DNA from: Verrucomicrobiia bacterium
GTDB taxonomy: Bacteria > Verrucomicrobiota > Verrucomicrobiia > Verrucomicrobiales > DEV007
DNA length: 64,000 nucleotides
Direction: 5' to 3'
NCBI GenBank assembly: GCA_030425385.1
Contig: JAUIAH010000007.1
Span: 186,001 to 250,000, forward strand
Made by a program: the position numbers and the translations under genes. Below are positions 43,239 to 52,378 of the stretch, piece after piece. The first letter of the stretch is position 1; the number at the start of each line of letters is the position of its first letter. Below the pieces are notes generated by a model. That model saw nothing but the letters and a program-made list of their open reading frames with translations. It made no database searches and was not told the origin of the DNA.

Positions 43239-44177
43239 TTATGAACGCCGTTGGGCAAAGAGCCATTCGTGGACTTTCGGATCCTGATAGACTTGTCCAC
43301 CGATCCCGTGGTCCCCGTCGGGAAGCTCTGTGTAGGTCACCTCGGCGCGGGCTTTCTTCATCGCGTCTACCATCTGGCGGCTCTGCTCCACATCAACAAT
43401 GTCATCCTTCGCACCATGGAAAACCCAGACGGGCACCTTTCGATGTCCGCGGACTTTGGATGGGTTGCCACCTCCAGCAATGGGAACGGCGGCAGCAAAG
43501 AACTTGGGCTCCGTTGCCAGAAGATGGAAGGTGCCATAGGCGCCCATGGAGTAACCGGTGAGATAGATCCGATCGGGATCGATCGGCAGATGCTTAAGCA
43601 TGGCTTCCGCGATCTCAATGACGGCTTTCCCATTCGCACCACTCCACGTCTCATTCTCTTTCGGAGCCTGAGGGGCCAGGATAAAACACGGGCGCTCGCG
43701 GTAATTCTCTGATCGAGCAAAGGAATGAGGCGACCAGGGCTTCTCAGGTGTCATCACATCGCCATTCCGCCCATGGAGATCGATGACTAACGGATACAGA
43801 GTGTCCTTGGAAGCAAAGAGTCTTCCCTCGGCAAAGAAGCGAAAGCGCAGGCCCTTCTCCTCATGACGTGTCCACTCCCCGTTGATAAGCTCTTTGTAAG
43901 GATTATCGCTCGCATTCAAGGCCGCCTCGGCCGCGCGTTCGAGGGCGGACGCTCCATCCTCGATCAGCCACTTCCTGTCGGCTTCTGAAAGTTTATCGAG
44001 GGGAAGCGTGAATGCGCGCCCATCGGATTCACGCTTGATCGTGACTTGCTTGGAATCGAAAGCAATCAACTCCGCTTTCAACGTCTTGCCCTCCGCTGAA
44101 GTCCATTCTCGTATTTCAGCAGAAAGCAGGAAAGCTCCCTCGAAAGAGCACAACAGGGTAAGAAAGAACGCCTTCAT
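43239..44177 (-). CDS. Secreted alpha/beta-hydrolase (esterase) with SHD1 domain
   Basis: A 312-residue protein from ATG 44177, with signal peptide (LTLLCSFEGAFLLSAEI). An SHD1-like domain is typical of PVC secreted proteins (REWTSAEGKTLKAELIAFD ... LPLDKLSEADRKWL). The hydrolase domain has LVIDLHGRNGD, the nucleophile elbow GYSMGAYG, FHGAKDDIVDV with the catalytic Asp, and PDGDHGIGG with the His. This pattern matches PHB-depolymerase/feruloyl-esterase-like enzymes, so an ester of a polymer is the likely target. It lies 74 bp after the epimerase gene and may be the last gene of that operon. Confidence 0.83.
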   Translation of the reverse strand: MKAFFLTLLCSFEGAFLLSAEIREWTSAEGKTLKAELIAFDSKQVTIKRESDGRAFTLPLDKLSEADRKWLIEDGASALERAAEAALNASDNPYKELINGEWTRHEEKGLRFRFFAEGRLFASKDTLYPLVIDLHGRNGDVMTPEKPWSPHSFARSENYRERPCFILAPQAPKENETWSGANGKAVIEIAEAMLKHLPIDPDRIYLTGYSMGAYGTFHLLATEPKFFAAAVPIAGGGNPSKVRGHRKVPVWVFHGAKDDIVDVEQSRQMVDAMKKARAEVTYTELPDGDHGIGGQVYQDPKVHEWLFAQRRS

Positions 44178-44251
44178 GACACTTGAAGATATGGTGGAAG
44201 GCACCAAGCGCCAAGTCTGGAGTGTCTGCAGCTAGGATGCGTGCGTGTCCG

Positions 44252-45277
44252 TCAGAAATTTCCGGCGCGATTGCCGTAGTGCGTCGGTTTGCCGTGAGTG
44301 GGGTGATCGTCGGCGATCCAGCGCACTACCGGTAGTGCCCATTCTTCAAATGGCGTTTCTGTGAGGGGAATCCAATCGTAAAGCCTCTGGGCATCGCTGA
44401 GGAGGGCATCGGTGGCTTCCTCTCCCTCAAATTGCGGTGCGCGCTGGAGCCATTCGCCGATCGTCGTAGCGATGGTGCGTACTTGGAGAGGCTGCGAACC
44501 CGCGACGTTAAGAACGTCAGGGGGAGATGTCGTGCGCGCCATAGCCGCGGCGATGGCGGCGTTGGCATCGCCTTGCCAGATCAGATTCACCCAGCCCATG
44601 GAGAGATCAATGGGCTTGTCAGTTAGGATCTTGCGAGCGATATCGACGACGATACCATAGCGCGGTTCATTCGCGTAGTTCAGTCGAATCACGCTCATGG
44701 GCGTGCCATCAGTGGTGGAGAAATGGGTGGCGAGCCGTTCGCGTGCGAGGCAGCTATTCGCATACTCTCCAATGGGGTGGAGAGCATCGTCTTCGTGTGC
44801 TCCCTTTCCTGGGGCTTGTGTGAGTCCGTAAACGTTTCCTGTGGAGAGGATCACCAACCGGCTGGACGCGAAACGGCGGCAGACCATGGCTGGAAGCCAG
44901 GCGTTCATGGCCCACGTCAGGGGTTCATTGCCAGTGGCTCCAAATTTCATCCCAGCGAGATAGTAGACGTTGGGAAACGCGGGTAAGCTCTCAAGAAAGG
45001 TTTCGTCTAACAAGTCCCCAGCAAGGATCTCGACGCCCCTTTCCTGGAGACGCTCGACAACGCCAGGGGTGCCAAAGCGGCTGACGGCAACGACGCGCCG
45101 GTCCGGGAGGGCGCGTTTTAGCATCATGGCAAGGGTGGGGCCGAGTTTGCCGCCTGCGCCAAGGATGAGAATGTCCCCCGGTAAGGATGCAAAGGCATCG
45201 AGCACCAAGGCTGGAGGCCGACTGAGCGCCTCCTCTAAATCAGTGATAGAGGCGAAAGGCTGGAGATGTGTGTCCAT
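44252..45277 (-). CDS. NAD(P)-dependent epimerase/dehydratase family protein
   Basis: A 341-residue protein from ATG 45277 (MDTHLQPFAS). The Rossmann entry is DILILGAGGKLGPTLAMML, with VVAVSRFG next. STGNVYGL corresponds to the extended-SDR catalytic Ser/Thr region. The usual YxxxK is weak: GEYANSCLARERLA occupies that position, so it may be a divergent or non-catalytic member. The cytoplasmic substrate is unknown, probably a nucleotide sugar. It starts 16 bp after the moxR stop and appears to be the operon's last or penultimate gene. Confidence 0.75.
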   Translation of the reverse strand: MDTHLQPFASITDLEEALSRPPALVLDAFASLPGDILILGAGGKLGPTLAMMLKRALPDRRVVAVSRFGTPGVVERLQERGVEILAGDLLDETFLESLPAFPNVYYLAGMKFGATGNEPLTWAMNAWLPAMVCRRFASSRLVILSTGNVYGLTQAPGKGAHEDDALHPIGEYANSCLARERLATHFSTTDGTPMSVIRLNYANEPRYGIVVDIARKILTDKPIDLSMGWVNLIWQGDANAAIAAAMARTTSPPDVLNVAGSQPLQVRTIATTIGEWLQRAPQFEGEEATDALLSDAQRLYDWIPLTETPFEEWALPVVRWIADDHPTHGKPTHYGNRAGNF

Positions 45278-45293
45278 GAAAGACGAGCCAGTG

Positions 45294-46259
45294 TTAGGCA
45301 GGGACGTCGACCGTGGTGACGACTTCGTCCACAATCTGGCGGGCGGTGAGCCCCGAGAATTTCGCTTGAGGATCGAGGACGAGACGATGCGCGATCACAT
45401 CGGGAGCCAACTCTTGCACATCGTCTGGTGACACAAAGGCGCGTCCCTCGAACAAAGCGAGCGCGCGCGCGGCTTTCATCAAGGCAAGGGCAGCTCGTGG
45501 ACTGGCGGCGAGTTGCACCTCGGGCACTTCGCGGGTGGCCCCGACGAGATCGACAATGTAGCCCATGATCTCTTCGCTCACGCGAATGTCTTCGGTGGCT
45601 TGGATCAAGGATTCGATGTCTGATAGAGTGGCGCAGGGCTTCAGCGCATCGACAGGATGATCGCCCTGCTGCGCGGAAAGAATCGCAATCTCATCGCGCC
45701 GATCCACGTAGCCGAGGGCCAGTTGCATGCCGAAACGATCCATCTGGGCTTCCGGAAGAGGATAGGTGCCTCGAAACTCGACGGGATTCTGGGTAGCGAT
45801 GACGAAGAATGGATGGGCAAGCCGGTGCTGTTTGCCTTCCACCGTCACCTGTTGTTCCCCCATGGCTTCTAACAAAGCGGACTGGGTGCGGGGTGAGGCG
45901 CGATTGATTTCATCGGCGAGGAGCACGTGAGTAAAGACGGGCCCCGGGTGGAAATGAAACTCCTGATTTCGTGGGTCGAAGATGGAGACGCCGAGGATGT
46001 CTGACGGAAGCAGATCTGGAGTGAACTGCATCCGCTTGAAATCCATTCCCGTGATGGAACCGGCTATCGCTTTTGCCAAGGTGGTTTTGCCAGTGCCTGG
46101 GTAGTCTTCCAGGAGCACATGTCCACCGCTGACAAGCGAAGCGAGGAGTTTCCTAACAATATCGTCCTGGCCATGAATCACCTGCGAGACATTCTCGCGG
46201 ATCCGCTCGTAAAGTTGTTGAGCAGAGGGAACCGCGTGGCTCGCAGGTAGCTGGGACAT
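45294..46259 (-). CDS. MoxR-family AAA+ ATPase
   Basis: A 321-residue protein. Landmarks are VIHGQDDIVRKLLASLVSGG, Walker A DYPGTGKTTLAKAI, LPSDILGVSIFDP, Walker B/sensor VLLADEINRASPRTQSALLEAMGE, FVIATQNPVEFRGTYPLPEAQMDRF, and the C-terminal lid (QLAASPRAALALMKAARA). MoxR ATPases act as chaperones for metal or cofactor insertion, normally beside DUF58/VWA genes. None is adjacent here; it sits directly after the pyruvate dehydrogenase genes (11-bp gap). A role in maturing that complex is possible but unproven. Confidence 0.92.
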   Translation of the reverse strand: MSQLPASHAVPSAQQLYERIRENVSQVIHGQDDIVRKLLASLVSGGHVLLEDYPGTGKTTLAKAIAGSITGMDFKRMQFTPDLLPSDILGVSIFDPRNQEFHFHPGPVFTHVLLADEINRASPRTQSALLEAMGEQQVTVEGKQHRLAHPFFVIATQNPVEFRGTYPLPEAQMDRFGMQLALGYVDRRDEIAILSAQQGDHPVDALKPCATLSDIESLIQATEDIRVSEEIMGYIVDLVGATREVPEVQLAASPRAALALMKAARALALFEGRAFVSPDDVQELAPDVIAHRLVLDPQAKFSGLTARQIVDEVVTTVDVPA

Positions 46260-46270
46260 TGCTCCCTGCT

Positions 46271-47650
46271 TTAGTTAGGAATGTGAATCGCGTGGCCGTA
46301 GGCTTGCCCAGTGGCCTCGTGCACAGCTTCCGCCAGGGTGGGATGGGCGTGGATGGTGGCTTCCAGGTCGTCCTTGGTCGCTTCCAGCGTGATGGCGAGG
46401 CCTAACTCCGCGATGATTTCCGTGGCATCAGGCCCGATGATATGGGCTCCGATCACCTCGCCATATTTCTCGCCGAAGAGGAGCTTCACAAAGCCCTCGG
46501 AATCGCCAACAGCTTGGGCTTTGCCACTGGCTTGGAAAGGAAACTTGCCCACTTTGTAGGCGATGCCTTGCTCTTTAGCGGCTTCTTCCGTCAGGCCAAC
46601 ACTGGCCACTTGCGGATGGCAATACGTGCAGCCGGGAAAGACGTCGACCTTCTTGGGCGCGTGGTCATTGTAGAGGCCGTCGACACATTGGATGGCTTCC
46701 CAACTAGCGACATGGGCGAGCCAGGGAGGTCCGATGATATCGCCGACCGCGTAGACGCCCTTTTGAGAGGTTTGATAGCGATCATCCGTCACGAGGTAAC
46801 CGCGGTCTGTTTTGAGATCGAGGCCCGCAGGCAGGACGGGTTGCACGCCAATGGCGATCAACGCCGCATCGGCTTTCAGCGTCTGGCTCTCGGCTCCTTC
46901 GACGGTGATCTTCACTCCGGTGCCGGTATCCTTGGTGCCCGTGACTTTGGTGTTTGTCAGGACGTTGATCCCTTGCTTCTTAAAGCTCTTCTCCAAGGTC
47001 TGGCTCACCTCGTCATCTTCCACCGGCAAGATGTGCGGCATCATTTCCACGATCGTGACCTTGGTTCCAAAGGCGTTGAAGAAGTAGGCGAACTCAACGC
47101 CGATGGCGCCCGCGCCAATGATGATGAGCTCCTTGGGTTGCTCTGCTAACACCATGGCCTCTTTGCTGCCAATGACCGTCTTGCCATTAAAAGGGAAGTC
47201 GGGAAACGGGCGAGACACGCAGCCTGTGGCAATGAGGACATCTTTGGCTTCGTGGGTCTGTGAGGATCCATCGGCAGCCTTGACGGTGACTTTGCCAGGG
47301 GCATCCACAGACCCTTCTCCGCGGAGGTAGTCTACCCCATTCTTCTTGAAGAGGAACTCGATGCCGCCAGCGAGGCGATCGGAGACCTTGCGGCTGCGCC
47401 CGATGACTTTCTCCCAGTCGTAGGAGAGTCCTTTGATCTTGAGGCCGAATTCCTCCGCCTGATGTGTGAGCAAATGATAGATCTCGGCGTTCTTTAAGAG
47501 GGATTTGGTGGGGATGCAGCCCCAATTCAGGCACGTCCCCCCTGCGCGATCCATTTCGACGCAAGCGACTTTCTTTCCGAGCTGAGCCGCGCGGATGGCA
47601 CCGACGTATCCCGCAGGACCGCCACCGATAACGATGAGATCGTAAGCCAT
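46271..47650 (-). CDS. lpdA: Dihydrolipoyl dehydrogenase (E3)
   Basis: A 459-residue protein from ATG 47650 (MAYDLIVIGGG); a longer frame upstream overlaps the E2 gene and is rejected. The FAD motif is IGGGPAGYVGAIRAA, the redox-active disulfide GGTCLNWGCIPTKS, and the NAD site IIIGAGAIGVEFAYFF. The C-terminal His-Glu pair is in HAHPTLAEAVHEA. It reoxidises dihydrolipoamide on E2 using NAD+. It is fourth of four pyruvate dehydrogenase genes in order, 19 bp after E2. Confidence 0.97.
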   Translation of the reverse strand: MAYDLIVIGGGPAGYVGAIRAAQLGKKVACVEMDRAGGTCLNWGCIPTKSLLKNAEIYHLLTHQAEEFGLKIKGLSYDWEKVIGRSRKVSDRLAGGIEFLFKKNGVDYLRGEGSVDAPGKVTVKAADGSSQTHEAKDVLIATGCVSRPFPDFPFNGKTVIGSKEAMVLAEQPKELIIIGAGAIGVEFAYFFNAFGTKVTIVEMMPHILPVEDDEVSQTLEKSFKKQGINVLTNTKVTGTKDTGTGVKITVEGAESQTLKADAALIAIGVQPVLPAGLDLKTDRGYLVTDDRYQTSQKGVYAVGDIIGPPWLAHVASWEAIQCVDGLYNDHAPKKVDVFPGCTYCHPQVASVGLTEEAAKEQGIAYKVGKFPFQASGKAQAVGDSEGFVKLLFGEKYGEVIGAHIIGPDATEIIAELGLAITLEATKDDLEATIHAHPTLAEAVHEATGQAYGHAIHIPN

Positions 47651-47669
47651 GATGTAATGAAGAAGGTTG

Positions 47670-48941
47670 TTAGAGGAGCATGAGTGCGGGGTTCTCAAGG
47701 AGACGCCGCAATTCGCCAAGGTATTGCGCGCCGACGGCACCGTCGATGACACGGTGATCGCCGCTCATGCCAATATTCATCCGCTGTCCGGGAACGATTT
47801 GCCCCTCGGCGTTCACGACGGGCACTTGCCGGATAGAACTGATGGCGAGGATGAGTGCTTGAGGAGGATTGATGATTGCGTCGAAGCTATCGATGCCGAA
47901 AGCGCCGAGGTTGGAGACCGTGAGGGTTCCTCCCGCGAACTCATCTGGAGACAGCTTCTTGTTACGAGCGCGCGTGGCGAGGTCCTTCACAGCGACGCTG
48001 ATCTCGGACAAAGACTTATCTTGGGCATCGCGGATCACCGGAGTGACCAGGCCATCGTCGATGGAAACGGCCACGCTGATATGAACGGAACCGAACCGCA
48101 CAATGGCATCGCCATCAAAGGAAGCATTCACCGCAGGGACGGCGACGGCACTATCGGCCACGGCTTTGAGGATGAAATCATTGATGGTAAACTTGTTAGC
48201 CCCTTCGCTGGTAGCCGCCTGTTCGTTGATCTGCTTGCGGAAGGTCAGGAGGTTAGCAGCATCGACTTCGATGGTGAGATAGAAGTGAGGAATCTGCGTC
48301 TTACTTGCCAGGAGACGTTCGGCGATGACGGCTCGCATGCCTGTGAGGGGGATGCGTTCGTCGCCCTCACTCATCGTCGGACGAATGGCGGGTGCGGCGG
48401 GGACTTGTGGCGCGGACGCGGATGATGCGGCAGCGGTGCCCGTGGGGGCGTCCTCGACATCTTTCCGCACGATGCGTCCTCCGGGGCCCGTGCCCTGGAT
48501 CTGGCTGAGATCCACACCGCGATCCGCAGCCACGCGCCGGGCGAGGGGAGAGGCTTTGATCCGTCCGCCATTAGAGGTCTTGGGAGCGGGAGGGGCCGAT
48601 TGCGAAGGGGCTGTGGCTGATGAGGAAGCCTCGTTGGCAGGTTGGTCCGATTCGGCGGGCGATGAGGAGGTAATCTCTTCCCCCGGTTCTGGAGGATCTT
48701 CTCCTTCTTCTAACAGAAGAGCAAGCTTCCCTCCAAGTGGGGCCTTCTCACCTTCCTTGACATAGATTTCATGGAGAATGCCGTCATCGAAGGCCTCCAT
48801 ACTCATGGTCGCCTTGTCTGTCTCGATCTCGGCAATCTCGTCACCCACTTCGATGGTATCGCCTGCATTCTTCAGCCAGCGTACCAACGTGCCCTCCGTC
48901 ATGGTGTCACTCAGTTTGGGCATTTCAATGATCGTTGCCAT
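47670..48941 (-). CDS. pdhC: Pyruvate dehydrogenase E2, dihydrolipoamide acetyltransferase
   Basis: A 423-residue protein. One N-terminal lipoyl domain carries the lipoyl Lys43 in EIETDKATMSME. A Pro/Ala/Glu-rich linker is followed by the peripheral subunit-binding domain (RIKASPLARRVAADRGVDL ... TGPGGRIVRKDVE, about 128-165). A second Ala/Pro linker leads to the catalytic domain with the active-site HRVIDGAVGAQYL near the C-terminus. It transfers the acetyl group to CoA and forms the complex core. It starts 33 bp after the E1 beta stop. Confidence 0.96.
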   Translation of the reverse strand: MATIIEMPKLSDTMTEGTLVRWLKNAGDTIEVGDEIAEIETDKATMSMEAFDDGILHEIYVKEGEKAPLGGKLALLLEEGEDPPEPGEEITSSSPAESDQPANEASSSATAPSQSAPPAPKTSNGGRIKASPLARRVAADRGVDLSQIQGTGPGGRIVRKDVEDAPTGTAAASSASAPQVPAAPAIRPTMSEGDERIPLTGMRAVIAERLLASKTQIPHFYLTIEVDAANLLTFRKQINEQAATSEGANKFTINDFILKAVADSAVAVPAVNASFDGDAIVRFGSVHISVAVSIDDGLVTPVIRDAQDKSLSEISVAVKDLATRARNKKLSPDEFAGGTLTVSNLGAFGIDSFDAIINPPQALILAISSIRQVPVVNAEGQIVPGQRMNIGMSGDHRVIDGAVGAQYLGELRRLLENPALMLL

Positions 48942-48974
48942 CGGGATTGCGCTTGGTTGGATGTAAAGGTTGTG

Positions 48975-49952
48975 TTAGGAGCAAACGTGCAGAGCCTTCT
49001 TCACCACGGCGTCCACGTTAGGCAATTGAATCTTCTCGAGGGGAGGACTGTAGATGGCGGGAGCATCGAGTGCATTGAGCCGGGCAATGGGTGCGTCCAG
49101 GTAGTCGAAGGCTTTCTCTTGAATGACGGCAGCAATGTGAGAGCTCACTGCACAGAAGGGCTTGTTCTCATCCACGAGCAGCGCCCGGTTCGTCTTGCGC
49201 ACGGAGGAAAGGATCGTCTCCTCATCAAGTGGCCGGACAGAACGAAGATCGACGACTTCCACGGAGAGCTGATGCTCCTTCTCCAAGACTTCCGCTGCCT
49301 GCAGCGCCGTGATGACCGCTCTGCCGTGACCGATGATGGAAAGATCACTCCCTTCCCGTTTCACGTCGGCGACTCCTAGCGGAATGGTGTATTCCTCATC
49401 GGGAACGTCGCCACTTTCGCCATAAAGAAGCGTGTTCTCCATCACGTAGACGGGATCGTTGTCCCGGATCGCCGTCTTCATGAGTCCCTTGGCATCGTAG
49501 GGGGTCGCTGGACAGACCACTTTGAGACCTGGCGTGTTGGCGATGAAATTCTCCGGTGTGTGGGAGTGGGTAGCCCCAACGTTGGTGCCACCGTTGGCAG
49601 GACCACGGACCACGATCGGGCAGTGGATCAATCCTCCAGACATGTAACGGACACAGCCGGCATTATTGATCATTTGGTCAAACGCCACGTAAGCGAAGCT
49701 CCAGAACATCAGTTCCATGACGGGGCGAACCCCTAGCATTGAGGCGCCGATTCCCATGCCGATGAACCCAGCTTCACTGATCGGTGTGTCGACCACGCGT
49801 TTGGGACCGAACCGGTCTAACAAGCCTTCCGTAACTTTGTAGGCGCCGTTATACTCGGCGACTTCTTCTCCCATGATGACGACATTCTCGTCGCGGGTGA
49901 GCTCTTCGGCGAGTGCCTCATTCAAGGCTTGGCGGTAAGTAATGGTGCGCAT
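48975..49952 (-). CDS. pdhB: Pyruvate dehydrogenase E1 component, beta subunit
   Basis: A 325-residue protein of the transketolase-like beta family: YRQALNEALAEELTRDENVVIMGEEVAEYNGAYKVTEGL, DTPISEAGFIGMGIGASMLG, and a C-terminal swivel domain (VEVVDLRSVRPLDEETI, LLVDENKP). With E1 alpha it decarboxylates pyruvate using thiamine diphosphate. It starts 9 bp after the E1 alpha stop. Ile/Leu-branched 2-oxoacid dehydrogenase E1 is a related alternative, but the complete gene set and sequence favour pyruvate. Confidence 0.95.
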   Translation of the reverse strand: MRTITYRQALNEALAEELTRDENVVIMGEEVAEYNGAYKVTEGLLDRFGPKRVVDTPISEAGFIGMGIGASMLGVRPVMELMFWSFAYVAFDQMINNAGCVRYMSGGLIHCPIVVRGPANGGTNVGATHSHTPENFIANTPGLKVVCPATPYDAKGLMKTAIRDNDPVYVMENTLLYGESGDVPDEEYTIPLGVADVKREGSDLSIIGHGRAVITALQAAEVLEKEHQLSVEVVDLRSVRPLDEETILSSVRKTNRALLVDENKPFCAVSSHIAAVIQEKAFDYLDAPIARLNALDAPAIYSPPLEKIQLPNVDAVVKKALHVCS

Positions 49953-49961
49953 GCGTTTCTG

Positions 49962-51059
49962 CTAGTCGTTGAAGAAGTGGCGCCCCGTTTGGCCTGCCTC
50001 GCTATCAGTATCGACCTCGTAGTAGACGTCTTCAAGGATCGCCTCAGGTTCGGGAAAGGCGCTATCTTCTGCAAATTGGACGGAGGCCTTGGCTTCCTCT
50101 TTCGCTGCGAGATCAATCTCCTTTGCCTTGTCCGTATCGATCACGCCCTCGTCGATAAGGCGCTGTTGCCAGAGGTTGACGGGATCATGGTGCTGCTTGT
50201 AGCGATCAATCTCCTCAGGGGAGCGGTATTTCTTTGAGTTCGCATCGGCGACCGAGTGCCCGTAATAGCGATAGGTATCGATTTCTAAGACACTCGGGCG
50301 GCTCTCCTCGTGGGCGCGTTCGATCGCCACCTGCGCCTTGGCGCGCACCTCGTAGAGATCCTCGCCATTCGCCTGATCCCAGACAATGTTGTAGCCGTCG
50401 GCGCGCTCGGCCAGACAGGATTTGAATGCGGAGGATCGTTGTTGGCTCGTGCCCATGGAATAGCCGTTGTTCTCGATCACATAGATCACGGGGAGATCAA
50501 AGAGGGCGGCGAGATTGAGAGATTCATGGTAGGCACCTTGATTGATGGCACCATCTCCAAGGTAGCACAGGCATGACCCCGTGATGCCTTGGTACTTCAG
50601 GCCATAAGCCAAGCCTGCACCGAGGGGTGTTTGACCGGCAACAATTCCGTGCCCGCCCCAGTAGCGCTTGTCGGGCGCGAAGAAGTGCATGGAACCGCCT
50701 TTGCCCTTCGAGCATCCAGTGGCTTTGCCATACAGTTCCGCCATGCATTCATTCATGGACATGCCCACAGCGAGGGCGTGCCCATGGTCGCGGTAGGCGG
50801 TGATGATGTGGTCATTGTCGCCTGCAAGGGAAACGGTGCCAACGGCGACCGATTCCTGGCCGATGTAAAGGTGGAGGAAGCCCCCCATCTTACCCTGTTG
50901 GTATTGCTTCAGCGAGGCTTGCTCGAAGCGCCGAATCCGCATCATTTCTCGTAGGAAACTGATCTTCTCCTCGGCGGAGAGCTGCTGGTTGATGGGAGCT
51001 TCGGCGTAGTCTTTGGTAGCGTTCACAAGAGAGGGGACAGCGGGGCTACTAGATGGCAC
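49962..51059 (-). CDS. pdhA: Pyruvate dehydrogenase E1 component, alpha subunit
   Basis: A 365-residue protein. MMRIRRFEQASLKQYQQGKM leads into the alpha-subunit core, with YRDHGHALAVG, GKGGSMHFF and the thiamine-diphosphate motif LGDGAINQGAYHESLNLAALF, followed by VIENNGYSMGTS. A regulatory phosphorylation-loop-like stretch (YRYYGHSVADANSKKYR) is also seen. It decarboxylates pyruvate together with PdhB. Its start overlaps the upstream DUF6580 gene by 11 bp. Confidence 0.96.
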   Translation of the reverse strand: MPSSSPAVPSLVNATKDYAEAPINQQLSAEEKISFLREMMRIRRFEQASLKQYQQGKMGGFLHLYIGQESVAVGTVSLAGDNDHIITAYRDHGHALAVGMSMNECMAELYGKATGCSKGKGGSMHFFAPDKRYWGGHGIVAGQTPLGAGLAYGLKYQGITGSCLCYLGDGAINQGAYHESLNLAALFDLPVIYVIENNGYSMGTSQQRSSAFKSCLAERADGYNIVWDQANGEDLYEVRAKAQVAIERAHEESRPSVLEIDTYRYYGHSVADANSKKYRSPEEIDRYKQHHDPVNLWQQRLIDEGVIDTDKAKEIDLAAKEEAKASVQFAEDSAFPEPEAILEDVYYEVDTDSEAGQTGRHFFND

Positions 51060-51639
51060 AATTGGAAGCCTTCAAGGAGGAATCAACTTTCCTGGCGGGC
51101 AACCAGACGATCAACGCCACAAAGAGAAAAGTGAAGACGAGGTCACCGACGACAGCGTTGCGGAGAAAGACCCAACTCGGAGGAGCGCCAGGAATGGGCA
51201 GGCCAACTGTCTGGCTTTGCCACCATCCAGCCAGTGACTTCGCATAGGCATAAGGAGGCGTGGATACGGCCCAGGCGATGGTGTTGGTGAGTCCGTAGAA
51301 CACCACCGATCCGAGAGGGGCGAGAGCCAGGGCCAACGGAGCCGACCTCCGAGACTGCCATGCGGTACCCAGAAGATAGAGGCTCGCGAAGAACCCATAA
51401 CGAAGGAGCATGGCAGGGGACAAAAGTCCCTCGACCTTGGAGATGGCGAGATCCGTGAGAATCAAGCCTGCGAAGACGGCCGCGAAGGTCCACCACGATC
51501 GACGGGCAAAGAGTCCGAAGCAGAGGGCCACCGATGCGAGTGGAGTCATATTCACAAAGGTAGGATCCCAATGGGAAGCAAGCCGCAGCGCCAAGAAGGC
51601 GATGAAGAGCGAAAGAATGGCGAGAACCTTGGCGTTCAT
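51049..51639 (-). CDS. DUF6580-family integral membrane protein
   Basis: A 196-residue protein from ATG 51639. About five hydrophobic helices (VLAILSLFIAFLALRLAS, TPLASVALCFGLFARR, FGAVFAGLIL-like and others) with charged ends; WDPTFVNMTPLASVALCFG and WSVSTPPYAYAKSLAGWW-like stretches resemble DUF6580 proteins. Function is unknown; a small-molecule transport role has been guessed for relatives. It overlaps pdhA by 11 bp, so it is the first gene of the pyruvate dehydrogenase operon. Longer starts to 51714 lack support. Confidence 0.72.
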   Translation of the reverse strand: MNAKVLAILSLFIAFLALRLASHWDPTFVNMTPLASVALCFGLFARRSWWTFAAVFAGLILTDLAISKVEGLLSPAMLLRYGFFASLYLLGTAWQSRRSAPLALALAPLGSVVFYGLTNTIAWAVSTPPYAYAKSLAGWWQSQTVGLPIPGAPPSWVFLRNAVVGDLVFTFLFVALIVWLPARKVDSSLKASNCAI

Positions 51640-51802
51640 ATACCGAAGGCTCTCCCGGATACGCCGAAACTCAAGTAGAGTGGCTCTCTTTCTCCAGACG
51701 TGAACATACTGCATGCCTCGTAAAACGCCTTTCGATTTCTTAGAATTTCGATTTGCCAGAATTACTGATTTCCTCCTAGGTTATCGGATCCCCCCTCTCG
51801 AA

Positions 51803-52306
51803 ATGTCTTTCGACTCCACTACCCTCGAGCCGCTCGGACTCTCGGCTCTACGCTCTGCTCAAGGTTACTATGAGCTAGGCATGCTCGTCGAGTGCGAGGC
51901 ATCACTGCAAGAACTCACCTTAGACGAGCGCCAGCGCCCCGAGTCCGCCGAGCTCCAAATTCTGGTTGGACTTGATCGCAAGGATTACAGGCAAGCCTTG
52001 GCGTCCTGTGACCAAGCGATACGAGACTTCCCCGATGCTCCGTTCGGTCATGTGAACAAGGCTTATGCTCTCCATGAGATGGGGCGGACGGCAGAGGCGT
52101 TGGAAGTGTTGGAGAATGCACACCTGGTGGTATCGGTGGAGGCGGTGGCTATCTACAATCGCGGATGCTATCTGGCCTGTCTGGAACGGAAGAGTGAGGC
52201 TGTGTTCTGGGTCAAGAAAGCCATCCGTCTGGAGCCCGATCTGGAGGCGCAGGCCTTGAATGATCCCGATCTGAGTGCCATCCACGACCTGTTAGAGGAC
52301 CGCTAA
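51803..52306 (+). CDS. TPR-repeat protein
   Basis: A 167-residue protein if started at ATG 51803 (MSFDSTTLEPLG). An upstream ATG at 51713 adds 30 aromatic/basic residues of unconvincing composition. Helical TPR-like pairs are visible: SAQGYYELGMLVECEASLQE, LDRKDYRQALASCDQAIRDF, HVNKAYALHEMGRTAEALEV and YNRGCYLACLERKSEAVFWV. No signal peptide is present, so it is a cytoplasmic interaction scaffold. The partner is unknown. Confidence 0.78.
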   Translation: MSFDSTTLEPLGLSALRSAQGYYELGMLVECEASLQELTLDERQRPESAELQILVGLDRKDYRQALASCDQAIRDFPDAPFGHVNKAYALHEMGRTAEALEVLENAHLVVSVEAVAIYNRGCYLACLERKSEAVFWVKKAIRLEPDLEAQALNDPDLSAIHDLLEDR

Positions 52307-52378
52307 GCGCCGCTTCTCAACTCCGAGATCCCGCTGCATTTGCCTTGCTCCTCAGTGGCGGGGAGCGTATCAAACGCT

